NCBI GenBank assembly: GCA_005881595.1
Contig: VBBY01000005.1
Location: 1-64,000, forward strand
Source: Betaproteobacteria bacterium
GTDB taxonomy: Bacteria > Pseudomonadota > Gammaproteobacteria > Burkholderiales > SG8-39
Length of the DNA stretch: 64,000 bases
Direction: 5' to 3'
Below, piece after piece: positions 28,294-40,574 of this stretch (positions within the stretch are counted from its first letter, which is position 1; each line of letters begins with the position of its first letter). The notes under the pieces were generated by a model. It saw nothing but the letters and a program-made list of their open reading frames with translations, did no database searches and was not told where the DNA came from. A program made the translations under genes and the position numbers.

Positions 28294-28378
28294 TCACCTA
28301 GCGGAGCGCCGCCAGAGGCCAGCCTTGCTTCAGGCGTAAACTACCCCGCCTGTCTTTGGACCCGAGCGGGAGCACGTC

Positions 28379-29560
28379 ATGAAGAACCTTGGTTTTGCGC
28401 TTAGACCGATGTTAAGCGTCGCGTTGGCGATGTGTCTGGTGGCGAGCGTTACTCCGGCCGCAGCTCAATTCGTGATCATCGGCATCGACAACAAGGTTTT
28501 CTGGGATAGCGACGCGAAACCGATCCTCTCCCCGCCTGGAAAGGACGCGGTCATCATCTTGGATATCAGCGACCGCATGAATCCGCGGATCGTCGCCAGT
28601 CTGGCACTGATGAATTCCGTGTTCGGTCCACCCGTGAATCTGGCCATCACGCCGGACGAGAGCCTGGCACTCGTAGCGAACTCTATGGACTGGGTTCAGG
28701 ACGGCGCAGCGTGGAAGGGCGTTCCCGGAAGCGACATATTCGTGATCGACCTGAAGGCGAACCCACCCGCGCTAGTCTCCACCGTAAAAGCGGGCAGGCA
28801 GCCTTCTGGCATGGCAATCAATCGTGCGGGGAATCTGGCGCTCGTTACCAACCGGGCTGATAACTCTATTTCCGTACTCTCAATTCGCGGAAAAGAGGTC
28901 AAGGTGGTGGACACCGTAGCGATGGGCGAACAGGTTTCGGCCGTGGCGTTCACACCGGACGGCAAACGGGCGCTCGCCGCCAAGAACGTCAACAATAAGG
29001 CTGCTCTGCTGCAGGTCGACGGCGAGAAAGTGACCTACGCAAAGTACGACATGTTGGTGGGTCTTTTTCCCTACAACTTGGGAATTACGCCGAATGGAAA
29101 ACTCGCCCTCACGGCGAATAACGGCAACTCCGGCTCCGCGGACGGAAACGTAGATACTGTTGGCGTAATTGACCTGGAGGCAACGCCACCCCGCGTCATT
29201 GACCAGGTGGTGGTCGGCGACGGGCCGGAGGGCTTCGCCATCAGCCCGACGGGCGAGGTCGCAGTGGCCATCCTGCTTCGCGGCAGCAACGCAGCCAAAT
29301 CAGCGTTTTTCTACAATCGCAACGGATCGGTGGCAGTGCTGAAGATCGATGGCAAGAAGGTTACGAAGGTAGGTGAAGTGGAGGTCCGAGGCTTGCCTGA
29401 GGGAGCGGTATTCAGTCCGGATGGCAAGTACCTGTACGTCGGAAACTACATGGACGACGACATCTCCATTCTCAGGGTAGACGGGACCACCGTGACTAAC
29501 ACCGGCAAGCTGGTCAAACTGCCTGGCCATCCGGCTTCCATGCGCAGCGTTGTCCCCTGA
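28379..29560 (+). CDS. YncE-like beta-propeller secreted protein
   Basis: 393 aa; signal peptide; multiple TPDGKxAL / SPDGKYLYVGNY blades. Confidence 0.8.
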   Translation: MKNLGFALRPMLSVALAMCLVASVTPAAAQFVIIGIDNKVFWDSDAKPILSPPGKDAVIILDISDRMNPRIVASLALMNSVFGPPVNLAITPDESLALVANSMDWVQDGAAWKGVPGSDIFVIDLKANPPALVSTVKAGRQPSGMAINRAGNLALVTNRADNSISVLSIRGKEVKVVDTVAMGEQVSAVAFTPDGKRALAAKNVNNKAALLQVDGEKVTYAKYDMLVGLFPYNLGITPNGKLALTANNGNSGSADGNVDTVGVIDLEATPPRVIDQVVVGDGPEGFAISPTGEVAVAILLRGSNAAKSAFFYNRNGSVAVLKIDGKKVTKVGEVEVRGLPEGAVFSPDGKYLYVGNYMDDDISILRVDGTTVTNTGKLVKLPGHPASMRSVVP

Positions 29561-29569
29561 CGTAAGAGA

Positions 29570-30043
29570 CTAGGATTTTGGCGCGGGATGGATGTTGTCC
29601 ACCCAATGCACCTCTTCTGGTTTCTCCACCACCGGAATATCCAGGTTCACCACCACCGGCTGCTGACCGCTGCGGCATAGGACGCAGGAGAGCGGCTCGG
29701 TGTCGCTCGCGTTGATTTCCTGATGCGGGACGAAGGGCGGGACGTAGATGAAGTCGCCGGGGCCGGCTTCGGCCATGAACTCGAGCTTGTCGCCCCAGCG
29801 CATGCGCGCCTTGCCGCTCACCACGTAGATCACGCTCTCTACCGGGCCGTGATGGTGGGCGCCGGTCTTGGCCTTGGGGTGGATGACGACGGTGCCGGCC
29901 CAGAGTTTCTCGGCGCCGGCGCGCGCGTGGGTGATGGCGGCGGCGCGGTTCATGCCCGGGGTCTGCGGGGTGTTGATGTCGAGCTCGTTGGAGTGGACGA
30001 CGCGCACGCCGTCGTACTTCCACTTGGGCTTGGGATCGGTCAT
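29570..30043 (-). CDS. Cupin-domain protein
   Basis: 157 aa; KTGAHHHGPVESVIYVVSGKARMRWG and PGDFIYVPPFVPHQEIN. Confidence 0.88.
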   Translation of the reverse strand: MTDPKPKWKYDGVRVVHSNELDINTPQTPGMNRAAAITHARAGAEKLWAGTVVIHPKAKTGAHHHGPVESVIYVVSGKARMRWGDKLEFMAEAGPGDFIYVPPFVPHQEINASDTEPLSCVLCRSGQQPVVVNLDIPVVEKPEEVHWVDNIHPAPKS

Positions 30044-31344
30044 CGCGAGCCTCCGGGTTTGCGTGCCTCGAGCAGCGGCGGGCTCACGCCGTCGAGACCG
30101 GCGAGCCCGAGCACGACGAGCAGCGCGTTCTGCGGGCCGAGCCAGGCGTCGGTCGGCTTGTAGGATTCGTTGAGCGAGTGCATGGCCTGATGGTCGCCGC
30201 CGTGGCTGATGGTCACGGCCGGGATGCCGAGGGACATGGCGAGATTGGAGTCCGTGCTCGCCGAATCCAGGGTCGCTTGCTGGCCAAGCGCGCGGAGCGA
30301 GCGACGGGCAACGTGGACGATCTTCGAGTCCTCGGGCGTGCGCCCCGCCGGGCGGTCGCCGATCAGCTTCAGCTCTACGGTGATGCCGTCGGCGTTCCAG
30401 CGCCGGTTCTCTTCCGCCGCCGCGTCGCGGACGTGCGCGAGGATGGTCTTCTCGAGCTTGAGCAGCTCGTCCATGCTGTCGGAGCGCATGTCGATGCCCA
30501 TGCGCGCGTCGCCGGCGATGGCGTTGACCGAGGTGCCGCCGCGCACGATGCCGACGGTGAACGTGGTCTTGGGCGAGGAGGGCGTCCTCACCTCCGAGAT
30601 CTTCGCGATCGCCCGTCCCATGGCGTGGATCGCGCTCGGCAGGCCGAAGGCGCCGAAGCTGTGGCCGCCCGGCCCCTTGAAGATCGCCTCGTAGCGATGG
30701 CTGCCGGTCGCGCGGCTGACGATGCGGCCGATCCGGTCGCCGTCCAGCGAAATGAAGCCGTCGATGTCCGGGTGGTCGCGGAAGAGGGCCTTCACGCCGC
30801 GCAGGTCGCCGAGCTCCTCCTCGCCTACCGTGCCGACGAACAGCACGTCGCCCACGGTGGAGAGGGCGTTGGCGCCCATGGCGCGGAGCACCGCGAGCAG
30901 CTCGACCAGGCCGCGCGTATCGTCGCCGATGCCGGGCGCGTAGTAGCGGCCGTCCTTTTCCTTCACTGTCACGTCGGTGCCCTCGGGAAAGACGGTGTCG
31001 AGATGGGCGGAGATCGCCAGCTTCGGGCCGCTGCCGCGGCCTTTGCGCGCGCCGATGACGTTGCCTTCGCGGTCGATGTAGGCGTCGCTCAGGCCCACCT
31101 CGCGCAGGCGCTTCACGTAGTACGCGGCGCGCGCCTGCTCCTTGAAGGGCGGCGAGGGGATCTCGGTGAGGGTCTTCTGCTCCTCGAACGTGCGCGCGTC
31201 GTCGGCTCTGATGTCGGCGAGCGCCTTGATAACGGCAGGTGCAGAGAGGATGGAGTGGAACGCCTGGTCGACGTCCTGCGCGAGCGCAGCCGCGGCGAGG
31301 CCAATGCCGCCCAGGGCGGCGATCCACCGGGAAACGGCTTTCAT
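30040..31344 (-). CDS. M20-family metallopeptidase
   Basis: SAHLDTVFPEGTD, GIGDDTRGL, GEEELGDLRG motifs; start MKAVSRWIAALGG. Confidence 0.9.
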   Translation of the reverse strand: MKAVSRWIAALGGIGLAAAALAQDVDQAFHSILSAPAVIKALADIRADDARTFEEQKTLTEIPSPPFKEQARAAYYVKRLREVGLSDAYIDREGNVIGARKGRGSGPKLAISAHLDTVFPEGTDVTVKEKDGRYYAPGIGDDTRGLVELLAVLRAMGANALSTVGDVLFVGTVGEEELGDLRGVKALFRDHPDIDGFISLDGDRIGRIVSRATGSHRYEAIFKGPGGHSFGAFGLPSAIHAMGRAIAKISEVRTPSSPKTTFTVGIVRGGTSVNAIAGDARMGIDMRSDSMDELLKLEKTILAHVRDAAAEENRRWNADGITVELKLIGDRPAGRTPEDSKIVHVARRSLRALGQQATLDSASTDSNLAMSLGIPAVTISHGGDHQAMHSLNESYKPTDAWLGPQNALLVVLGLAGLDGVSPPLLEARKPGGSR

Positions 31345-31413
31345 TTCGCTCGCGAGCATAGCGCAGGTGGCGAAGGAAGCTAACATCAAAGGTCGAATAA
31401 CAGGGAGGGGAAA

Positions 31414-32265
31414 ATGATCCGCTTCGGAACGTGGCTGGTCGCGGCGTTGAGCATGGCGGCGGCAGTGGCGGCGGCGGAAACGCCGCTCGAGCGCGGCAAG
31501 TACCTGGTGGAAGGGATCCTGACCTGCGGGAACTGCCACACGCCGCGGGTGCAGGGCGGCGCGCTCGATACGGCGCGGCTGCACGCGGGCGGCCCGCAGA
31601 GCTGGGAAACGTCGGAGTACAGGGTCAAGGGCGCGAACATCACGCCCGACCGGGAGACCGGCATCGGCGGCTGGAGCGCCAATGATGTGCTGCGCGCCAT
31701 TCGCGACGGCGTGCGGCCGAACGGCCAGCAGCTCTCGCCGCAGATGCCTTACGCCTACTACAAGATCTTCACGCCGTCAGACCTCGAGGCGGTGGTGGCC
31801 TATGTCCGCTCGCTGCCTGCGGTTTCCAGCAAGCTGCCGGCATCGGTTTACAAGGTGGCGAAGATGCACGTCGAGATCCCGGCGGGCGCGGACCAGCCGA
31901 TGCCGGAGAGCGCCATGAAGGATCCGGTGAAGCGAGGCTTCTACCTCGTCACCATCGGCCATTGCATGGAATGCCACTCGCCGCGCACCGACGGGCGCAG
32001 CGATCTGAAGAATGGGCTCGGCAAAGGCGGCGAGAAGTTCGAGGGGCCGTGGGGCGTGAGCGTGTCGCGTAACATCACTTCGCATCCGGTCGCCGGCCTC
32101 GGCGGCTGGAGCGACGCCGAGATCAAGCGCGCGATCACGCAAGGCGTCGGCAAGGGCGGCAGGAAGCTCTTGCCGCCGATGGGCTTCGCCTGGTACGCGC
32201 GCATGACCGAGCCGGACCTCGACGCGATCGTCGCCTACCTGCGGACCGTGCCGCCTTTGGAATGA
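31414..32265 (+). CDS. Diheme cytochrome c
   Basis: Two CXXCH motifs: CGNCH, CMECH; signal peptide. Confidence 0.92.
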   Translation: MIRFGTWLVAALSMAAAVAAAETPLERGKYLVEGILTCGNCHTPRVQGGALDTARLHAGGPQSWETSEYRVKGANITPDRETGIGGWSANDVLRAIRDGVRPNGQQLSPQMPYAYYKIFTPSDLEAVVAYVRSLPAVSSKLPASVYKVAKMHVEIPAGADQPMPESAMKDPVKRGFYLVTIGHCMECHSPRTDGRSDLKNGLGKGGEKFEGPWGVSVSRNITSHPVAGLGGWSDAEIKRAITQGVGKGGRKLLPPMGFAWYARMTEPDLDAIVAYLRTVPPLE

Positions 32266-32477
32266 GCGCGCTTTCGCCGGGGGACGCGGGCTTCCTTCGA
32301 AGGCGGCGCGGCCTGCTGCCCGATCTGCGCGATCAGGTCCGCATACTGCATCGCGGTGCCGCAGACCGCGCAGTAGAACCGCGCCAGCGGCCCGGAATAA
32401 TCCTCTGGATCGGGCTTGAACTGCGTGCTGTCGCAAGAAGAGCACTTCGCGCTGATCTTGCCGATGCGGAATTGCAT
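32235..32477 (-). CDS. Small zinc-ribbon protein
   Basis: 80 aa; CSSC...YCAVCG; overlaps 3' end of cytochrome c. Confidence 0.6.
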   Translation of the reverse strand: MQFRIGKISAKCSSCDSTQFKPDPEDYSGPLARFYCAVCGTAMQYADLIAQIGQQAAPPSKEARVPRRKRAHSKGGTVRR

Positions 32478-32551
32478 GCGAGCCTTTCTGGACGTGAGCA
32501 GCGAGGGTAGTAAAACCGCAACCGCGGCGCGAGGAATTATGACCACGTTTT

Positions 32552-34200
<1,649 letters not shown>

Positions 34201-34201
<1 letters not shown>

Positions 34202-35910
34202 CAGACCGCGGTCAGACGCTTGGCGAAGTCGCTGTCGACGCCGAGAGCGTAGCGCGCCAGCTCATCGGCCATAGCGGTGACGGCGGCGGCCGGGATGCGG
34301 CCGCGGACCTTGCCGATGCGCCGCACGTTGGTCGCGTCGATCGTCACCGCGAGCGCCTCGTAGTCGGCGCGGATCTCCACCTCGCAAAGCAGCCCGGAGC
34401 GCACGCTGAAGGTGGCGCGCGTTGCCTCGCCGAAGTCGCTGCGCGCGTCGACGCGCAGGTCGTAGACCGCCTTCATCGACTTCAGGTACTGCTCGAAGCG
34501 CGGGATGTCGGCGGTTTGCAGCGTGACCCGCGCCGGCGGCTGCGGGCTGACGCGGAAGCGCAGCAGCACGTGCTCGCAGTAGTCCTTGCCCTCGATGCGG
34601 CGCGGCCGGCTGTCGCACCAGGCCTCCGACAGCGTCGCCGCCGCGACGCGGCCGAGATAGAGGAAGTCATAGGGCGCGCTCGTGGCGGGCGCCACGTCGT
34701 TCAGCTCCTTCGCGAACTCGGCCAGGTACTGGGTCGCGGCGCGCAGGTCCTGGTCGAGCTTCGCTATGGCCTTCGCGCGCGCCGCGGCCGGGTCTTCGCG
34801 GCGCGGCTGCAGCGCTCCCTGCTTGCGCAGCATCTCGACTGCGCCCAGGCGGCGCGCCGCCTCGCCGGCCTGGCGCTCGCGCTCGTACGCCGCGCGCTTG
34901 CGCGCCTCTTCCTCCTGCCAGCGCCGCACCTGCTGTTCCCTCTTGAGCCGCTCCTCCTCGGCGGCGCGCAGCCGCGCCTGCTCCTCGAGGTCGTAGCGCT
35001 TGGTGAACTCGTCGAGATCGTCGAGGAGCGGGTTGTGCGCCGGCTTCTGCGGGTTGATGAGCAGCGTCTTGTCGTACGCCGTGTCGGCGTACTGCATTTT
35101 GCGGAGCTCCTGCGCCATGTCCCCGGCGCGCTGATAGCGCTGCTCGGGCCTTTTCGCGAGCGCGCGGTCGACGATGCGCTCGAACCCGACCGGGAGCTGC
35201 GGCTCGAGCGAGCGCAGCGGGGGGTGCGGCTCGCCGGCGATGCGATTCATGATCTGGAACACCGAGGTGTCGCCCGGCCGCTCGAACGGCGAGCTGCCGG
35301 TGAGCATCTCGTAGAGCACGCTGCCGAGCGAGAACACGTCGGAGCGCGGATCGCTCTTCTGGCCGAGCACCTGCTCCGGCGACATGTACTTCGGCGAGCC
35401 GAGGGCGGCGCCGGTCTGCGTCATCGTCGAGGAGGGCACGTAGGCGACGCCGAAGTCGGTCAGCTTGCAGCGCCCCGAGGCCGCGACCATCACGTTCGCC
35501 GGCTTCACGTCGCGATGCACGATCGAGAACTTGTGCGCGTGCTCGAGCGCGTCGGCGATCTGCGCGGCGAGATCGGCGGTGGTCTGCAGCGGGATGCGCT
35601 GCGGGTCCTTCAGCATCTGCTGCAGCGAGCGGCCCTCGAGCAGCTCCATCGCGATGTAGGCGACGCCGTCCTGCTCGCCCACGTCGTGGATGATGACGAT
35701 GTTGGGGTGATTGAGCCGGCCGGCCGAGCGCGCTTCGCGCAGGAACCGCTCCCGCACCTCGGCCATCACCTCCTCGGGCAGGTCGGGCAGCAGCGTCTTC
35801 AGCGCGACCTCGCGCTCGATCAGCGGGTCGATGGCGCGGAACACCGCGCCCATCGCGCCGCGGCCCAGCTCTCCAAGGATCCTGTAACGGCCAAGCGCCT
35901 TTGCGTTCAA
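34201..35910 (-). CDS. Hanks-type Ser/Thr protein kinase (copy 1) with unknown C-terminal domain
   Basis: VALKTLLPDL, HRDVKPANVMV, DFGVAYV, GSPKYMSPEQV; TTG start aligned with copy 2. Confidence 0.92.
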
Positions 35911-35953
35911 CCTCGGCTTCTCCCTTATCCCCGGTCTGCATAATGCCGGTTAC

Positions 35954-35969
35954 CCGCTTGAATTTCCAG
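35954..35969 (-). promoter_or_regulatory. 16-nt motif CTGGAAATTCAAGCGG upstream of kinase copy 1
   Basis: Identical to 39897..39912, 43 nt before the start codon. Confidence 0.6.
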
Positions 35970-36055
35970 CGCTTTGGGCTTAACTGGGTCGTCCTGTTGA
36001 ATTCCCTCGTTGCGGCGTACACTGACTTCGTCCTCAGGGGAAGGAGACCATACCG

Positions 36056-37654
36056 ATGAAACCCGGGCTGCTCGCTGTTCTATCTCTATTTGCATTCACA
36101 ACGTCGAACGCGCTGGCTCACGACGGGAGGGAAGGCTTCGGCAGAGTGCTGTTCAAGACTTCGTGCACTGCGCAGGCGCAGAAGGAGTTCGAGCGGGCCC
36201 TAGCGCAGCTGCATTCGTTCGATTTTCCCGAAACGCTGAAATCGTTCGCCGCTATTCCCCAGACCGATCCGGGCTGCGCGATCTCTTACTGGGGGCTCGC
36301 GGTGGCGACGCGCCCCAATCCGCTCGTCGGCCCGTGGGACGCGGCGACGCTGAAGCGCGGCCTCGATGCGGTGGAGAAGGGCGAGGCGATCGGCGCCAAG
36401 ACGCAGCGCGAGCGCGACTGGCTGGCGGCGATCAAGGAGTTCTACAAGGACTTCGACAAGGTCGACCAGGACACGCGCACCCGGAACTACGAGAAAGCGA
36501 TGCAGGCGCTGACGAAGAAGTACCCGGGCGACGTCGAGGCGAAGGTGTTCCACGCGCTGGCGCTCAACGAGATTTTCGACCACAAGGACATGGCGCCGCT
36601 GCTGAAGGCGATCGCCATCCTGGAGCCGCTCGACAGGAAATATCCCGACCATCCCGGGATCACCCACTACCTGATCCACAGCTACGACTTCGCGCCGCTC
36701 GCCAGGAAGGGCGTGCCGGTGGCGAACAAGTACGCGAAGATCGCGCCGTCGGCGTCGCACGCGCAGCACATGCCTTCGCACATCTACTCGATGGTCGGCA
36801 TGTGGCAGGAGTCGATCGCCTCGAACCTCAGGTCGGTCGCCGTGGCGAGCGAATACGCGGCGAAAGCCAAGCTCGACGGCGTGCTGGTCGGGGTGCCGCA
36901 CTCGTATGACTTCATGCAGTACGCCTACCTGCAGCTCGGCCAGGACGCGAAGGCGCGCGAGCTGATCGGCGAGAACGCCAAGATCAGCAAGGTCCTCGGG
37001 CCGGTGTCGGCCGGCAACACCGCGCGCGCCGCGGTTCCCGCACGCTATGCGCTCGAGCGCCAGGACTGGAAGGGCGCGGCGCAGCTGCAGCCGCTCGGCA
37101 CGCCGTTCCCGGCCGCCGAAGCCATCACGCATTTCGCCCGCGCCATGGGCGCGGCGCGCAGCGGCGATGCCGCCGCCGCGCAGGCCGACATCGACAAGCT
37201 CAAGCAGCTGCGCGAAGGACTTCTCGCAGGCCGCCAGCCGTACTGGGCCGAGCAGGTCGAGATCCAGGTGCTCGCCGCGACCGCCTGGCTGCACAACAGC
37301 CAGGGTAACCGCGAAGAGGCGCTGAAGTTCATGCGCGGCGCCGCCGACCTCGAAGACTCGAGCGAGAAGCACGTCGCCATGGAAAACCGCCTGTATCCGA
37401 TGCGCGAGCAGCTCGGCGACATGCTGCGCGGCTACGGCGAGCCCGCTGCGGCGCTGAAGGAGTACGAGCTGTCGATGAAGAACGCGCCGAACCGGCTGCG
37501 CGGCTATTACGGCGCGGCAAAAGCGGCGCAAGACTCGGGACAGGCGAAGAAGGCAGGCGCCTATTTCAAGCAGCTGGCGAGATTGACCCGCGACGCCGAC
37601 GGCGACCGGCCCGAGATCGTCGAGCTGAAGCAGTACCTCGCCAGCGCGAAGTGA
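36056..37654 (+). CDS. TPR-repeat secreted protein
   Basis: 532 aa; signal peptide, TPR-like helices. Confidence 0.8.
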   Translation: MKPGLLAVLSLFAFTTSNALAHDGREGFGRVLFKTSCTAQAQKEFERALAQLHSFDFPETLKSFAAIPQTDPGCAISYWGLAVATRPNPLVGPWDAATLKRGLDAVEKGEAIGAKTQRERDWLAAIKEFYKDFDKVDQDTRTRNYEKAMQALTKKYPGDVEAKVFHALALNEIFDHKDMAPLLKAIAILEPLDRKYPDHPGITHYLIHSYDFAPLARKGVPVANKYAKIAPSASHAQHMPSHIYSMVGMWQESIASNLRSVAVASEYAAKAKLDGVLVGVPHSYDFMQYAYLQLGQDAKARELIGENAKISKVLGPVSAGNTARAAVPARYALERQDWKGAAQLQPLGTPFPAAEAITHFARAMGAARSGDAAAAQADIDKLKQLREGLLAGRQPYWAEQVEIQVLAATAWLHNSQGNREEALKFMRGAADLEDSSEKHVAMENRLYPMREQLGDMLRGYGEPAAALKEYELSMKNAPNRLRGYYGAAKAAQDSGQAKKAGAYFKQLARLTRDADGDRPEIVELKQYLASAK

Positions 37655-38107
37655 GCGGCCGGTTGCTGCGCCGGGCAGCGCTGGCGCTGCTGCTGTCCGG
37701 CGCGCGAGCCGCGCTCGGCGACCCCGGCGACGACGAGGGCTCCGGCGACCCCGAGTACGCGCGCGGCCGGCAGGCGATCGAGGCGAAGGACTGGCAGGGC
37801 GCGGTGCGGCTGCTTTCGTCCGCGGCGCTGCGCGACACGCGCAACGCCGACATCCAGAACTATCTGGGCTACGCGTACCGCAACCTCGGCGAGATGCCGC
37901 TCGCCTTCAAGCACTATTCGCGCGCGCTGCAGCTCGACCCGCGCCATCGCGGCGCCCACGAATATCTGGGCGAGGCCTACCTGATGATCGGGAACCTCGC
38001 CAAGGCCGAGGAGCACCTCGCGGCCCTGCGCAGAATCTGCCTGCTTCCCTGCGCGGAGTACGGCGACCTCGAGAAGAAGCTGGCCGAGTACCGGAAGGCG
38101 TCGGTGA

Positions 38108-38118
<11 letters not shown>
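37651..38118 (+). CDS. TPR-repeat protein
   Basis: 155 aa; NAYIQNYLGYAYRNLGEMPLAFKHYSRALQLDPRHRGAHEYLGEAYL-type repeats; overlaps previous stop. Confidence 0.82.
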
Positions 38119-39850
<1,732 letters not shown>

Positions 39851-39896
39851 TTGCCCGCCTTCCCTTCTCTTCCCCAACATCAATGATGCCTCTTAG

Positions 39897-39912
39897 CCGC
39901 TTGAATTTCCAG
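39897..39912 (-). promoter_or_regulatory. 16-nt motif CTGGAAATTCAAGCGG upstream of kinase copy 2
   Basis: Identical to 35954..35969, 46 nt before the proposed GTG start. Confidence 0.6.
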
Positions 39913-40000
39913 TAATTTGATATCAGGCGGAAAAATGCTGGTAGAGCAGAGACAAACCGGCGGGAAATCGCAGCGAGCTCGGCGAGCCCGCTTGCTGCGG

Positions 40001-40468
40001 CTAAATCCTAAGCGCCCACTCGCCCTCGCCGCGGCGGCACGCGACACCGCGGATCATGTGCTGGCGCCCGTCGGCGGTGATCAGCGTGGTGAACTCCCGG
40101 CACGGCCGCTCGGTCTGCTGGAAGTCGCGCGTGGGCACCAGGCGATAGCTGACGCCGGTCGCCTTGTTGGTCCAGACCACGGTGCTCTTCACTACGGCCA
40201 GCTCGAGCGCATGGCCCCAGCAGCCGCGGTCGGCATCATCTAGCTGCGGGCGGATCTTCGTGCCGCTCATCATTGCCACCGCGCCTTCCTGCTTCGCGGC
40301 CACGCTCTTGCTCACGGCAGCGGCGTCGCAGGTGCCGGCGATGACGCCGTAGTCCTTTGTCCACTTCTTGCCCGTGTAGCCGAGGTAGAAAGACGGATCG
40401 GCGAGGGCCGCGGGCGGCATGGAAACGAAGCCCAGCAGCGCAGCGAGCGCAATGCCTGTCTTCTTCAT
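40001..40468 (-). CDS. Hypothetical secreted protein
   Basis: 155 aa; MKKTGIALAALLGFVSMPPAALADPSFYLGYTGKKW. Confidence 0.65.
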   Translation of the reverse strand: MKKTGIALAALLGFVSMPPAALADPSFYLGYTGKKWTKDYGVIAGTCDAAAVSKSVAAKQEGAVAMMSGTKIRPQLDDADRGCWGHALELAVVKSTVVWTNKATGVSYRLVPTRDFQQTERPCREFTTLITADGRQHMIRGVACRRGEGEWALRI

Positions 40469-40574
40469 GGCAGCCCCCTTGATTGGAACTTCGTGGAGCG
40501 AGTCTAGACGCGCCGGGTCACGCCAGTCAGCGCAATATGTCACGTTGCCGTAGTCCAAATGATCCACGGTTATA

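Noticed and set aside
29570-31327. 585-aa minus ORF as a cupin fusion
   Set aside because: Cupin begins at 30043; the N-terminal part is a shadow frame of the M20 peptidase
34516-35943. 475-aa plus-strand ORF opposite kinase copy 1
   Set aside because: Shadow ORF; the minus strand carries full kinase motifs
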